From contig NZ_VLKW01000006.1 of assembly GCF_007830495.1 (NCBI RefSeq), positions 182,095 to 246,094 of the forward strand: a stretch of 64,000 nucleotides of DNA. Direction: 5' to 3'. This stretch comes from Pseudoduganella flava (lineage in GTDB: Bacteria > Pseudomonadota > Gammaproteobacteria > Burkholderiales > Burkholderiaceae_D). The stretch's first letter is position 1. The number at the start of each line of letters is the position of its first letter. Below the pieces are notes generated by a model. That model was not told the origin of the DNA. It was given only the letters and a program-made list of their open reading frames with translations, and did no database searches. This document shows, piece by piece, positions 27,396 to 36,623 of the stretch. The position numbers and the translations under genes are program-made.

Positions 27396-28439
27396 TTACA
27401 GGGCCGTCTCGAAGCCTTCCAGCACATTGACGATATTCGTGCCCAGCTCGCGCATGGCGGCGCCGCCCTCGAACACGAAGCATGTTGGCAAGTTCAGCCA
27501 CGCAAGCCGTTCGCCCAGCCGCAAGTAGTCGCCCCCTTGCATGCCGAAGCCGCCGTGCGCTTCCGCGGCGGATGTGTTTCCGCCGATGGCGACGACCAGT
27601 GCATCGGGCCGGTACATCGACAGCCGCACGCATGCCGTCTCCAGCGCGGCGAACCAAGCCTGCGCGCCCGTTCCCGCCGCCAGCGGCAGGTTGACGTTGT
27701 AGCCGTGGCCGGCGCCCGTGCCTGTCTCGTCGGCATGGCCGCTGTAGAACGGGTAGGCGCGGCGCGGGTCGGCATGGATCGAGATGCACAGCACGTCGGC
27801 CCGTTCGTAGAAGATGCCTTGCGTGCCGCTGCCGTGGTGGTAGTCGACATCCAGCACGGCAACGCGCTGCAGGCCGTCGTCGAGCAGGTGCTGGGCGGCC
27901 AGCGCCGCGTTGTTCAGGTAGCAGCCGCCGCCGAAGTACTCGGCGCCGGCATGGTGCCCGGGCGGGCGCGTCAGCGCGAACGTGCCGCGTTCGCCCACGC
28001 GCAGCGCATGGGCGGCGTTGACGGCGCAGTCGGCGCCCGACTTCGCGGCGATCCACGTGCCGGCCGTCAGCGGTGTCGTCGTATCGATCGAGTACAGCCC
28101 GAGGCGGGCGCCGAAATCGTCCGGCTCGATGTCGGTGCGCAGTGCCCGCACGGGCCATTGCGACGCGAACGCATCGCGGGCCGCATGGGTGGGCGACTGG
28201 GCGATCCATTCGCTCCAGGCGGTGCGCAGGAAGTGCAGGTAGCGCGGCGTGTGCACCCGCTCGAGGGACATCAGCGGCACGCCGTGCGGTGTGACGATGC
28301 GTCCCAATCCGCGCCGGCCCAGCTCGGCGACGATGCCGTCGACGCGCTCGGCAGTGTCGCGCACGGGTGCCGCCTGACCGTGCACGAGCTCGTGACGGGG
28401 CCGCAGCTGGCCGTGCTGTTCGTTAAAGAAGGTAAGCAC
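27396..28439 (-). CDS. Histone deacetylase/acetylpolyamine amidohydrolase family protein with altered active site
   Basis: The 347-residue product follows the acetylpolyamine amidohydrolase fold: RHELVHGQ at the start, RPPGHHAG (His 162/163), and DVDYHHGSGTQ with two zinc ligands (Asp 199, His 201). Two other catalytic positions are replaced. The zinc-ligand Asp in the usual GxD motif reads GGN (Asn 288), and the catalytic Tyr of EGGY reads EGGA (Ala 327). All four positions are offset by +4 from those of the Mycoplana ramosa enzyme, which supports the alignment. Activity is therefore doubtful or altered. GTG start, 15 bases after the gshA stop, so probably co-transcribed with gshA. Confidence 0.82.
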   Translation of the reverse strand: MLTFFNEQHGQLRPRHELVHGQAAPVRDTAERVDGIVAELGRRGLGRIVTPHGVPLMSLERVHTPRYLHFLRTAWSEWIAQSPTHAARDAFASQWPVRALRTDIEPDDFGARLGLYSIDTTTPLTAGTWIAAKSGADCAVNAAHALRVGERGTFALTRPPGHHAGAEYFGGGCYLNNAALAAQHLLDDGLQRVAVLDVDYHHGSGTQGIFYERADVLCISIHADPRRAYPFYSGHADETGTGAGHGYNVNLPLAAGTGAQAWFAALETACVRLSMYRPDALVVAIGGNTSAAEAHGGFGMQGGDYLRLGERLAWLNLPTCFVFEGGAAMRELGTNIVNVLEGFETAL

Positions 28440-28454
28440 GGACCACCCGGTGCG

Positions 28455-30053
28455 TCAGGCGTGGTTGGGGCAGAGGTTGCTGGCGCGGTAGGCTTTCACG
28501 TAGTCGTCGAAGCTGCCCGTCTGCGTGCGTTCCAGGTCCGCCTGCTCGGCCAGCGATTGCTCCGCCAGCCGCGTGAAGTACGCTTCCTCGTCGGCCGTGG
28601 GCGGATGCGCGCGGAAGTAGGCCGCATGCCGCTCGCTTTGCGCGAGGCCGAACGCGGCGAACGAATTGCCATGCTCGGCCAGCGCGCGCAGCACGGCGGC
28701 CGACGGCGTGCGGTCCGGGTCGGCCAGCTTCGGTGCCTGCTGCGCCAGCGCGTCGACGTGCTCCGTGCCGCCGCGCAGCTTGTCCAGCAGCTCGGCCGCC
28801 GGGCGGATGCGCTCCAGCAGTTCCTCGCCCCACGTGCGCAGCGGGATTTCGGCACCGTCACGCGTCAGCGTCAGGCCGGGCTTGCGGCCTTCCTTGACGG
28901 CGCGGGCGAAATTGCGGGCCAGCAGTTCGCCTTCCTGTTCCGAAATCGCCGGGCTTTCCTCGAGCGCGCAGTACAGCAGGAACGCATCGAGGAAGCGCCC
29001 CGTGACGAGACCCACGCCGACCGGTTCGAACGGATCGACGTCCAGGCAGCGCACCTCGATGTACTGCACGCCGCGGTTGCACAGCGCCTGGATGGGCCGC
29101 TCGCCGGTGCGGATCACGCGCTTCGGGCGGATCGTCGAGTAGTACTCGTTCTCGATCTGGATGACGTTCGTCGACAGCTGGATCCACTCGCCGCTCGCGT
29201 TCTTCGTGCCGATCTTCTGGTACGGCTCGTAGGGCTGGTTGACGGCATGGGTCAGCGTCGCGACGTAGCTGTCCAAGCTGTTCTCATGGGGCCGCAGGCC
29301 CGATTGCGCATCGTTCTGGTAACCCAGGTCGCTCATGCGCAGGCTCGTCGCATACGGCAGGTACAGCGTATCGGCCGACAGCGGTTCGAGCTTGTGCGGA
29401 CGGCCGCGCAGGAAGCTGCTGTTCAGTGCCGGCGACGTGCCGAACAGGTACATCAGCAGCCAGCTGTTGCGGCGGAAATTGCGGATCAGCGACAGGTAGG
29501 CTTCCGACTGGTAGGCCACCGGCGACAGCGCCTTGCCTGCCGCGCCTTCGTTGGCGGCAAGAACGCGCCACAGGCGCTCGTCCAGCGAATAGTTGTAGTG
29601 GATGCCGGCGATGCACTGCATTGCCTTGCCATAGCGCAGCGCCAGGCCGCGGCGGTACACGTGCTTCAGCATGCCAAGGTTCGACTTGCCATACCAGGCG
29701 ATTTCGATGTCTTCCTCGGCCGGCAACTGGCAGGGCATCGACTGGCTCCACAGCAGCTCGTCGCCGAGGCGGCTGTAGGCGTAGCGGTGGATGCCGTCCA
29801 GCTTTTGCAAGGTCGTGGCGATGTCGTTTTCGGCCGGCGTGATGAACTCGGCCAGCGTCTCGGCATAGTCGGTGGTGATCTCCGGATGCGTCAGCGCCGA
29901 ACCCCAGCCGGCCGGGTGCGGCGTGTGGGCCAGGTGGCCGTCCGGCTGCACCCGCAGCGTTTCCCGTTCGATGCCACGCAGGCCGCCCCGCAGCACGTCG
30001 CGGTACTGCTCATCGGCCAGCAAGGCCAGGCGGCGCGTCAGTTGATTGGACAA
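28455..30053 (-). CDS. gshA: Glutamate-cysteine ligase
   Basis: The 532-residue product is a proteobacterial (E. coli-type) GshA that joins glutamate and cysteine, the first step of glutathione synthesis. Family segments include [21 protein letters not shown] (about 26-46), [25 protein letters not shown] and [18 protein letters not shown]. Length is slightly above E. coli (518). The start is a TTG at 30053, eight bases after AAAGGAAG, a good site; no ATG of suitable position exists. A rare start may keep expression modest. The HDAC-family gene follows after 15 bases. Confidence 0.95.
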   Translation of the reverse strand: MSNQLTRRLALLADEQYRDVLRGGLRGIERETLRVQPDGHLAHTPHPAGWGSALTHPEITTDYAETLAEFITPAENDIATTLQKLDGIHRYAYSRLGDELLWSQSMPCQLPAEEDIEIAWYGKSNLGMLKHVYRRGLALRYGKAMQCIAGIHYNYSLDERLWRVLAANEGAAGKALSPVAYQSEAYLSLIRNFRRNSWLLMYLFGTSPALNSSFLRGRPHKLEPLSADTLYLPYATSLRMSDLGYQNDAQSGLRPHENSLDSYVATLTHAVNQPYEPYQKIGTKNASGEWIQLSTNVIQIENEYYSTIRPKRVIRTGERPIQALCNRGVQYIEVRCLDVDPFEPVGVGLVTGRFLDAFLLYCALEESPAISEQEGELLARNFARAVKEGRKPGLTLTRDGAEIPLRTWGEELLERIRPAAELLDKLRGGTEHVDALAQQAPKLADPDRTPSAAVLRALAEHGNSFAAFGLAQSERHAAYFRAHPPTADEEAYFTRLAEQSLAEQADLERTQTGSFDDYVKAYRASNLCPNHA

Positions 30054-30194
30054 TTGGCTCTTCCTTTCGTGTGCATCAGACCAAATTGGTGCGAGAGTAA
30101 CCGAAATTGCAAAGTCGCGTGCGCCGCCGCTTCAGGAAGCTGAAAGCCGCAGGTGGATTCTAACAAAGCAGCGACGGGGACTTCCGGGCGTTGG

Positions 30195-31037
30195 CTAACG
30201 CTCGCAACCGTCGCCCGCGCGGCCGCCGGTAACGCGGGCGATGCCGGCCAGGTCGTGCCAGCTTTGCACGTCGGCATAGCCGCGCGCGGCCAGCAGATGC
30301 TGCACCGCGTTGGACTGATCGTAGCCGTGTTCCATCAGCAGCCAGCCCTGCGGCGCCAGGTGGGCGGGAGCGCCTGCGACGATCGTGCGCAGCGCGGACA
30401 GGCCGTCCGCATGGTCCGTCAACGCCCCTTGCGGCTCGAAGCGCAGGTCGCCTTCGGACAGGTGCCGGTCGCCGGCGGCGATGTACGGGGGATTGGAGAC
30501 GATCAGGTCGAACGTCTGGCCGGCCACGGCACTGTACCAGTCGCTGTGCAGGAAGCGCACGTTGGCGCCGTTCAGCTGGGCATTGCGGCGGGCGACGTCG
30601 AGCGCATCGGCGCTGACGTCGAGCGCGGTCACCTGCGCATCGGGCCGCGTATGGGCCAGTGCGACGGCAATGGCGCCGCTGCCGGTGCCCATGTCCAGCA
30701 CGCGGCCGCGCGGCGGCAGGCGTTCCAGCGCCAGTTCAACGAGCAGCTCCGTCTCGGGGCGCGGAATCAGCACGGCCGGGCCGACGGAAAAGTCGAGGCC
30801 GTAGAACTCGCGCCGGCCGACGAGGTAGGCGACGGGCTCGCCGTCCAGGCGGCGCTGGATCAGCGTGGACAGGCGCGCGGCTTCATCGGCAGTCAGCGCC
30901 CGATCCGACTGCGTGATCAGCGCGGTGCGCGTGATGCCAAGCGCATGGCACAGCAGGATGCGGTTGTCGACGGGATCGAGCAGCGGCTGGCGCTGCAACG
31001 CGGCCAGCGTCGTACCCGGGGCGACCAGTGCGCTCAT
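30195..31037 (-). CDS. prmC: Peptide chain release factor N5-glutamine methyltransferase PrmC
   Basis: The 280-residue product methylates the Gln of the GGQ motif in release factors. It has the N-terminal helical domain, SAM-binding motif I LDMGTGSGAIAVALA (about 120-134), and the catalytic NPPY in LIVSNPPYIAAGDRHL (about 187). REFYGLDFSVGPAVLIPRPETELLVE is the family hallmark. The ATG overlaps the dsbB stop as ATGA. Its substrate gene prfA lies about 1.7 kb upstream on the same strand, but other genes intervene. Confidence 0.95.
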   Translation of the reverse strand: MSALVAPGTTLAALQRQPLLDPVDNRILLCHALGITRTALITQSDRALTADEAARLSTLIQRRLDGEPVAYLVGRREFYGLDFSVGPAVLIPRPETELLVELALERLPPRGRVLDMGTGSGAIAVALAHTRPDAQVTALDVSADALDVARRNAQLNGANVRFLHSDWYSAVAGQTFDLIVSNPPYIAAGDRHLSEGDLRFEPQGALTDHADGLSALRTIVAGAPAHLAPQGWLLMEHGYDQSNAVQHLLAARGYADVQSWHDLAGIARVTGGRAGDGCER

Positions 31038-31501
31038 GTGCGGCGGCGTGCCAGCAGCCAGATCATCGTGACCGTCAGGATCGCGAACCAGACGGCCGAC
31101 CACTGCGGCACGGACAGGCCGAGGATCGCGTCGGTCGCGTTCTCGCACAGGCCGTCCGCCTGGAACAGCCACGGCAGATAGGTGGCGGTGGGGATCTTGT
31201 TCAGCACCGTCTCCATCGGATCGATGCCGCACGAGAAGCCGGGGTGTGCGAGCACGTACAGGTGCTTGCCGACGACGCCGAGGCCACCGAGCGCGGCCAG
31301 CAAGCCGATGCCCGCACCGAGCTTCGGCTTGCTGCTGAACGCGCCGATCAGGCAGCCGAGCGCCACGCCGAGGAACAGGTAGCGCTGGATCACGCACAGC
31401 GGGCAGGGCAGCATGTCCTTCACGTGCTGCAGGTACAGGCCGACGGCGATCAGCAGAAGGCAGACGGCGGCGGTCGCCAGGAGAAAGGGGCGCGTTTTCA
31501 T
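31034..31501 (-). CDS. dsbB: Disulfide bond formation protein DsbB
   Basis: The 155-residue inner-membrane protein has four hydrophobic helices and two periplasmic cysteine pairs: CPLC at about 33-36 and the pair in FSCGIDPME...ADGLC (about 93 and 120). It reoxidises DsbA and passes electrons to quinone. The quinone-binding Arg after the first pair (VIQRYLF) is present. Start at ATG 31501. Coupled to prmC by a four-base overlap; this pairing is unusual because dsbB is usually alone. Confidence 0.93.
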   Translation of the reverse strand: MKTRPFLLATAAVCLLLIAVGLYLQHVKDMLPCPLCVIQRYLFLGVALGCLIGAFSSKPKLGAGIGLLAALGGLGVVGKHLYVLAHPGFSCGIDPMETVLNKIPTATYLPWLFQADGLCENATDAILGLSVPQWSAVWFAILTVTMIWLLARRRT

Positions 31502-31596
31502 CTTGTGTAACGTTGCTCGAGAGTGAAGGGCGCGCCAATTCTCGCACAAACCGGCAAGCCGCGACGGCGGTGGCCAGCCCTTACGACAGCGCAACG

Positions 31597-31944
31597 CTAC
31601 TTTCCATCCGCGTCCTCTTGCAACATCGCGTCCAGTGCATCGAAACGCTGTCCCCACATCTGGCGGTTCAACGCCACCCAGTGCGCCAGGACGTCGAGGC
31701 CGCGCCCGTCGAGCTCGCACATTCGAACCCGGCCGACCTTGCGTGTCTGCAGCATCCCGCAGGTTTGCAATACCCGCAGATGCTGAGTGATGGCGGTCAG
31801 CGTCACACCCAGCGCCGCGGCCAGGGCGCTGACCGATTGCGGTCCCTGGGCGACGAGCTTGACGATCGCGCGGCGGGTGGCGTCGCCCAACGCGGCGAAC
31901 ACCTGATCCGCCGCGTCCTCCGACATTGTCATGACTTGCCCCAT
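31597..31944 (-). CDS. ArsR family winged-helix transcriptional regulator
   Basis: The 115-residue product is a compact ArsR/SmtB-type winged helix: VFAALGDATRRAIVKLVAQGP, the recognition helix SALAAALGVTLTAITQHLRVLQTCGML and the wing RKVGRVRMCEL. No clear metal-binding CxCxxC is present, and the type is the one commonly paired with SRPBCC (AHSA1) proteins. The AGGGGC site four bases before the ATG, and a nine-base gap after the SRPBCC stop, show they are one operon. It most likely represses the operon through the two palindromes at 32450 and 32484. Confidence 0.9.
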   Translation of the reverse strand: MGQVMTMSEDAADQVFAALGDATRRAIVKLVAQGPQSVSALAAALGVTLTAITQHLRVLQTCGMLQTRKVGRVRMCELDGRGLDVLAHWVALNRQMWGQRFDALDAMLQEDADGK

Positions 31945-31953
31945 GCCGCCCCT

Positions 31954-32430
31954 TTACCCGGCCGCCAGGGCGGCGTCCAGTTGGTCCAGCAGCTGCCGCC
32001 AGCCGGCCTGACGCACTGCCGGGCCGTCCGCGCCTTCGCCAAACATCGCCTGATGGGTGAAGACCAGGCGGGTGGCGTTCGGTCCGTCGCTGAAAAACTC
32101 GAAGGTGTGCAGCGAAGCGGAAAAACGCCGCTCGGCCATCGCCATCGTGGCGGCGGTGACGATGCGCTGCTGCGGCACGATATCGAGAAAGTAGCCATCC
32201 GATTCCAGCGCTACGCCGGCGAAGGGCGTGCCGGGCTTGAAGCGGTAGCGCGCCAGTTCGCGCCCGCCGACTTCGAACTGCATGTCGAACCGTTCGATCT
32301 CATGCTGGGCGCCTTCGGCAAACCAGCGCTGCTTCTGTCGCGGATCGCTGAACGCCCGAAACACGCGCTCCAGCGGCACGGCAAAGGTACGCTCCAGGGT
32401 GAAGGTATCGAATTGCGCGGCTTGAACCAT
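31954..32430 (-). CDS. SRPBCC (AHSA1) domain protein
   Basis: The 158-residue product is a single START-like ligand-binding domain: LERTFAVPLERVFRAFSDPRQKQRWFAEG, FEVGGRELARYRF, GYFLDIVPQQRIVTAATM, TRLVFTHQAMF and the final GWRQLLDQLDAALAAG helix are the AHSA1-type hallmarks. Ligand unknown. GGGAG precedes the ATG at 32430. It is the first gene of a two-gene operon with the ArsR regulator; such pairs are widespread, and the SRPBCC protein may bind the inducing molecule. That role is inferred. Confidence 0.9.
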   Translation of the reverse strand: MVQAAQFDTFTLERTFAVPLERVFRAFSDPRQKQRWFAEGAQHEIERFDMQFEVGGRELARYRFKPGTPFAGVALESDGYFLDIVPQQRIVTAATMAMAERRFSASLHTFEFFSDGPNATRLVFTHQAMFGEGADGPAVRQAGWRQLLDQLDAALAAG

Positions 32431-32449
32431 GATCAATCTCCCAAAAAGG

Positions 32450-32465
32450 TGAAGTGGAGACTTCA
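32450..32465. promoter_or_regulatory. Operator 1 of the SRPBCC-arsR operon
   Basis: TGAAGTGGAGACTTCA is a perfect six-base inverted repeat with a four-base spacer. It lies just downstream of the -10 element, where repressor binding would block initiation. A second site of the same sequence type is centred 35 bp away. Confidence 0.75.
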
Positions 32466-32493
32466 GTTTGGGCGTAACGAATGGTGAAGTCAA
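32465..32493 (-). promoter_or_regulatory. Sigma-70 promoter of the SRPBCC-arsR operon
   Basis: On the minus strand TTGACT (-35) and CAAACT (-10) are separated by 17 bases. The -35 lies inside operator 2 and the -10 abuts operator 1. Confidence 0.6.
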
Positions 32494-32501
32494 TACTTCA
32501 C
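32484..32501. promoter_or_regulatory. Operator 2 of the SRPBCC-arsR operon
   Basis: GTGAAGTCAATACTTCAC has perfect seven-base arms with a four-base spacer, the same GAAGT-N4-ACTTC pattern as operator 1. It covers the -35 element. Confidence 0.78.
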
Positions 32502-32567
32502 TAATGCCGTTTGGGAATTTACCGCGATGCCGCGACGTTCAGCGGGCGGCGGCGGGTCGCCACTACG

Positions 32568-32618
32568 GTCGATCTCGTGTCCACCTTGGGGTCAACCCCG
32601 TTTGGACACGAGATCGAC
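32568..32618. repeat. Long hairpin with GGGGTCAACCCC loop
   Basis: GTCGATCTCGTGTCCA pairs perfectly with its complement across a 19-base loop that contains the palindrome GGGGTCAACCCC. It lies between the SRPBCC operon and prfA. A related hairpin follows at 32648. Confidence 0.8.
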
Positions 32619-32647
32619 AGCGCGAACCTTGCGCGACGGGACGGTCG

Positions 32648-32693
32648 AGGCCGTGTCCGATTTTGGGGTTGACCCCACGGTGGACACGGTCTC
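32648..32693. repeat. Second hairpin with GGGGTTGACCCC loop
   Basis: The arms CCGTGTCC and GGACACGG flank a loop with GGGGTTGACCCC. It ends nine bases before the prfA stop codon and shares the loop core with the hairpin at 32568, in opposite orientation. Confidence 0.75.
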
Positions 32694-32701
32694 AGCCGTT
32701 G

Positions 32702-33778
32702 TCAGTCGCCAAGTGCCGCCAGCTGCTCCGCCTGGTGCTCGGCGGACAGTGCCGTCGTCAGCTCCGTCAGGTCGCCGTCCATGATCATGTCCAGCTTGTA
32801 CAAGGTCAGGTTGATGCGGTGGTCCGTCATCCGGCCTTGCGGGAAGTTGTAGGTGCGGATGCGCTCGCTGCGGTCGCCGCTGCCGATCAGGCTCTTGCGC
32901 GTGGCCGCTTCCTTCGATTGCTGTTCGCGCAGCTGCACGTCCTTGATGCGCGCCGCCAGCACCTTCATCGCCGATGCCTTGTTCTTGTGCTGCGAGCGGT
33001 CGTCCTGGCATTCGACGACGATGCCGCTCGGGATGTGCGTGATGCGCACCGCCGAGTCGGTCTTGTTGATGTGCTGGCCGCCGGCGCCCGATGCGCGGTA
33101 CGTGTCGATGCGCAGGTCGGCCGGGTTGATGTGCACGTCCTCGACTTCGTCCGCTTCCGGCATCACCGCCACCGTGCAGGCCGACGTGTGGATGCGGCCC
33201 TGCGTTTCCGTCGCCGGCACGCGCTGCACGCGGTGGCCGCCCGATTCGAATTTCAACTTCGAGTACGCGCCATTGCCGACGATGCGGGCGATCACCTCTC
33301 GGTAGCCGCCCAGGTCGCTCTCCGACGCCGACACGATCTCCACCTGCCAGCGATTGCGCTCGGCAAAGCGGGTGTACATGCGCAGCAGGTCGCCGGCGAA
33401 CAGCGCCGATTCGTCGCCGCCCGTGCCGGCGCGGATTTCGAGGAAGATGTTGCGCTCGTCATTCGCGTCCTTCGGCAGCAGCATCTTCTGCAGTTCGAGC
33501 TCCAGCTCCGCCAGGCGCGCCTTGCCGCCCTCGATCTCTTCCTGCGCGAACTCCCTCATGTCCGGGTCGGCCAGCATCTGCTGCGCCTCGTCGATATCGC
33601 TTTGCGCCTGCTGGTAGTTCTTGTACAGCGCCACCAGCGGCCCCAGCTCGGCATGCTCGCGCGTCATCTTGCGGTATGCATCCATGTTCGCGGTCGCGCC
33701 TTCGGACATCAACAGCTCGTCCAGCTCGACGAGTCGGTTCGCCAGTTGGTCAAGCTTGGCCAGTATCGATGGTTTCAT
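32702..33778 (-). CDS. prfA: Peptide chain release factor 1
   Basis: The 358-residue product is RF1, which recognises UAA and UAG. The tripeptide anticodon PAT is seen in [18 protein letters not shown] and the catalytic GGQ in [21 protein letters not shown]. Domain order (helical domain 1, then domain 2/4 and GGQ domain 3) and length are normal. It follows hemA on the same strand with a 79-base gap, the common hemA-prfA arrangement. The GGQ Gln is the target of PrmC encoded downstream. Confidence 0.97.
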   Translation of the reverse strand: MKPSILAKLDQLANRLVELDELLMSEGATANMDAYRKMTREHAELGPLVALYKNYQQAQSDIDEAQQMLADPDMREFAQEEIEGGKARLAELELELQKMLLPKDANDERNIFLEIRAGTGGDESALFAGDLLRMYTRFAERNRWQVEIVSASESDLGGYREVIARIVGNGAYSKLKFESGGHRVQRVPATETQGRIHTSACTVAVMPEADEVEDVHINPADLRIDTYRASGAGGQHINKTDSAVRITHIPSGIVVECQDDRSQHKNKASAMKVLAARIKDVQLREQQSKEAATRKSLIGSGDRSERIRTYNFPQGRMTDHRINLTLYKLDMIMDGDLTELTTALSAEHQAEQLAALGD

Positions 33779-33857
33779 GGTCTCGTTCTTGTTTCAAATG
33801 GGGGGACACGCCGCTCCCCGCGCGGGCAGCGGCAGCGGTGGAAAGAGGGGAGGGCCG

Positions 33858-35132
33858 CTAACGGCGGCCGCGGAACATCTGGGGCAGCAGCTCGGCGAGC
33901 TGGGCCCGCTCGTCGCCCTGGGCGCGGTGCAGCGCCTGTTGCGGGCCGTGCATGAACTTGGCCGTCAGGCCTTTCGACAGCGCTTCGAGCACGGCGTCCA
34001 CATCCTCGCCCTTGGCCAGCAGCTTGCGGGCGCGCTCGAGTTCGGCCAGGCGGATCGCCTCGCCGTTTTCCTGCAGGCCCTGGATGACAGGCACCATCGC
34101 GCGGTCGTCGACCCAGTGCATGAACGATTGCACGCGCGTTTCGATGATCGCCTCGGCCTGCGCGACGGCGGCCTGGCGGTTCTCGAGGCCGGTCTGCACG
34201 ACCTTGCCCAGGTCGTCGACGGTGTACAGGAACACGTCGCTCATCCGGCCCACTTCCGGCTCGATGTCGCGCGGCACGGCCAGGTCGACCATCATCATCG
34301 GCTTGTGCCGGCGCGCCTTGATCGCGCGCTCGACCATGCCGAGGCCGATCAGCGGCAGCGACGACGCCGTCGACGAGATCAGGATGTCGTACTGGTGCAG
34401 CTGGTGCTGCAGGTCGGCCAGGCGGATCGCCTTGCCGTTGAAACGGTGCGCCAGTTGTTCGCCGCGTTCCAGCGTGCGGTTGGCAACCGTGATCGATTTC
34501 GGGTTCTGCGCCGCGAAGTGCGTGGCGCACAGCTCGATCATCTCGCCGGCGCCGATGAACAGCACGTTCTGCTCGGACAGCTTGTCAAAGATCCGCTGCG
34601 ACAGCCGCACGCCCGCCGCCGCCATCGACACGCTGTGCGCGCCGATCTCGGTGGTGCTGCGCACTTCCTTGGCAACGGAGAAGCTGCGCTGGAACAGCTG
34701 ATGCAGGTAGGTGCCCAGGCCGCCCGCCTCGTCGGCCGTGCGGATCGCATCCTTGATCTGGCCGAGGATCTGCGTTTCGCCCAGCACCATCGAATCGAGG
34801 CCCGATGCGACGCGGAACGTATGCCGCACCGCCTCGTGCTGCGGCAGCATGTACAGGTGCGGCCGCAGTTCGGCGTAGTTCAGCTGATGGAAGTCGGCCA
34901 GGAAATGCGCGCCCGCGTCGAGGGGGTTGGCGGCGGCGCTGGCCGCATACAGTTCCGTACGGTTGCAGGTGGACAGGATTGCCGCCTCATCGCTGCTGCG
35001 GCCGTCCAGGCGCTGGAACCAGTTGCGCGCCGCGCGCACGGCCGTACCCAGCTGATCAGGCGCGAACGCCAGCCGTTCGCGCAGGGCGACCGGAGCTGTA
35101 GTGTGGTTGAGGCCGACGGCAAGCAGTTGCAT
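33858..35132 (-). CDS. hemA: Glutamyl-tRNA reductase
   Basis: The 424-residue product reduces glutamyl-tRNA to glutamate-1-semialdehyde, the first committed step of tetrapyrrole synthesis by the C5 route. The catalytic cysteine is in STCNRTE (about 54-60), with [17 protein letters not shown] at the start, the [20 protein letters not shown] active-site block, a nucleotide-binding [13 protein letters not shown] and a C-terminal dimerisation helix region. I start at ATG 35132, the usual [10 protein letters not shown] start; a TTG five codons upstream is possible. Upstream of prfA. Confidence 0.96.
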   Translation of the reverse strand: MQLLAVGLNHTTAPVALRERLAFAPDQLGTAVRAARNWFQRLDGRSSDEAAILSTCNRTELYAASAAANPLDAGAHFLADFHQLNYAELRPHLYMLPQHEAVRHTFRVASGLDSMVLGETQILGQIKDAIRTADEAGGLGTYLHQLFQRSFSVAKEVRSTTEIGAHSVSMAAAGVRLSQRIFDKLSEQNVLFIGAGEMIELCATHFAAQNPKSITVANRTLERGEQLAHRFNGKAIRLADLQHQLHQYDILISSTASSLPLIGLGMVERAIKARRHKPMMMVDLAVPRDIEPEVGRMSDVFLYTVDDLGKVVQTGLENRQAAVAQAEAIIETRVQSFMHWVDDRAMVPVIQGLQENGEAIRLAELERARKLLAKGEDVDAVLEALSKGLTAKFMHGPQQALHRAQGDERAQLAELLPQMFRGRR

Positions 35133-35235
35133 TTCTTGAAAAATCAAGGACGTAGGCCTTCATTATAGCCTGATGTGCGCGCAGGGTCTTTGTAAGGCCG
35201 GGCTTGCCGGCCCGGACAAATCGTCCCAGGTGCAG

Positions 35236-35925
35236 CTAATTGCCGAGTTTTTCCAGGCGGTAGCCGTAGCTGTACACGGGCACCAGCCGGAAACCGTTTT
35301 CAGGCTTGAGCTGAAGTTTATTGCGGACGCGCGACACGTGGGTATCCATCGTTCGGGAGGGAACGTCCGTTTCCCGTATCCAGACCGCTTCGTGAATATA
35401 CGCGCGCGACAGTGGCCGGCCGATGTTGCGGAAAAACAGCAAGGCCAGATAAAACTCCTTGTGCGTCACGTCGAGCACGTGACCATCCATCAACAGCCGG
35501 CCCGGCCGGGTTTCAAATACGTATTGGCCGAATGTCAGCTGTTCAGCGCCATTCTGGGTCGGATAGGCCCGGCGCAGCAGTGCTTGCACGCGCGCCACCA
35601 TCTCGCTGCGGCGCAGCGGCTTGATCATGTAGTCGTCGGCACCGGCGTCGAGGCCGGAGACGATGTCGTCCTCGCCGGAGCTCGTCGTCAGGAACATCAC
35701 GGGCGCATTGTCGTTCAGCCGCTCGCGTGCCTTGCGCATCAGCTCGGCACCCCCCATATCGCTCACCTGCCAGTCGAAGATCAGCATGTCGTAGCTGTCC
35801 TTGCGCAACTGGCTGAGCAAGTCCTTGGCAGTCTGGAAACCGTGACAGACGTGGCCGGCAGAAGTCAGTACCTGGGAAATCAGGTCGGTCTGGCTTCGGT
35901 CATTATCAAGGACGATGATTCTCAT
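35236..35925 (-). CDS. Orphan OmpR/PhoB-type response regulator
   Basis: The 229-residue product has a receiver domain (1-118) with acidic residues near 7-9, phospho-acceptor Asp near 51 (LIFDWQVSDMGG), Thr-Thr at about 80-81 and Lys in MIKPLRR, then a winged-helix DNA-binding domain (about 135-227) with LDVTHKEFYLALLFF and SRTMDTHVSRVRNKL. No histidine kinase gene is adjacent, so its partner is elsewhere. The receiver is intact and should be phosphorylated. Divergent from the small membrane protein gene at 36129. Confidence 0.9.
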   Translation of the reverse strand: MRIIVLDNDRSQTDLISQVLTSAGHVCHGFQTAKDLLSQLRKDSYDMLIFDWQVSDMGGAELMRKARERLNDNAPVMFLTTSSGEDDIVSGLDAGADDYMIKPLRRSEMVARVQALLRRAYPTQNGAEQLTFGQYVFETRPGRLLMDGHVLDVTHKEFYLALLFFRNIGRPLSRAYIHEAVWIRETDVPSRTMDTHVSRVRNKLQLKPENGFRLVPVYSYGYRLEKLGN

Positions 35926-36118
35926 CTTATCTACGGGTTAAAACTCGGCAGTAAAGCATGGTCACACGGAATATAACAGGATTTGCAAAAATAGTTACTA
36001 TCGAGACCAACTATTTCTTCTCATCTACATTCTGGAGAGGGGTGCGGGCTGCCCGGCGATTACACGGTACACTGGTTAAACGGCATTTTCAATAAACTTT
36101 TACATTTGGCAATATTTT

Positions 36119-36124
36119 AGGAGG
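36119..36124 (+). promoter_or_regulatory. Strong ribosome binding site deciding a GTG start
   Basis: AGGAGG lies five bases before the GTG at 36129 and fixes that codon as the start of the small membrane protein. Confidence 0.85.
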
Positions 36125-36128
36125 AACC

Positions 36129-36617
36129 GTGGACAGCGGCTGGGAATTGTTGCCTTCTTCGGAAAGAGACATCGCCGACGTGCGCGAACGCTGCCGCCGC
36201 CTGGTGCGCAAGCGCGCGACGTGGGCAGCCGGCGTGGCCGCGGTGCCGCTGCCGGGCATCGACATTGTGTCGGACCTTAAAATGTTCACCGACCTGATCG
36301 ACGAGGTCAACACCGCCTTCGGCTTGACGGCCGAGCAGATCGAGCGCCTGCAGCCGAAGTTCCGGATGATCGCCTACGAGGCGGCCGTCAGCGTCGGCGG
36401 CATGTTGGTGGGCAAGCTGGTCACGCGCGACCTCGTCATCAAGCTGATGGCGAAGAGCGGCAAGAAGATGGTGGCGAAGCAGGCATCGAAGATCGTGCCG
36501 CTGGCCGGCCAGGTGGCGTCGGCCGCGATAGGCTTCTTCGCGTTCCGGCAGATCGGCTACCAGCACGTGGAAGCCTGCGCCAAGGTGGCGCGGGAGTTGC
36601 TGGCAGCAAAAGAATAG
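36129..36617 (+). CDS. Small membrane-associated protein, DUF697-like
   Basis: The 162-residue product has an amphipathic N-terminal helix, a VPLPGIDIVSDLKMFTDLIDEV segment near 40-62 that resembles the P(I/L)PG-type motif of DUF697/YcjF-like proteins, and two hydrophobic stretches (about 82-97 and 120-142). This suggests a membrane-associated protein; the function is unknown. The GTG start is fixed by a perfect AGGAGG. It stands alone between the orphan regulator and minE and ends in a long perfect hairpin. Confidence 0.65.
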   Translation: MDSGWELLPSSERDIADVRERCRRLVRKRATWAAGVAAVPLPGIDIVSDLKMFTDLIDEVNTAFGLTAEQIERLQPKFRMIAYEAAVSVGGMLVGKLVTRDLVIKLMAKSGKKMVAKQASKIVPLAGQVASAAIGFFAFRQIGYQHVEACAKVARELLAAKE

Positions 36618-36623
36618 CTGTTC

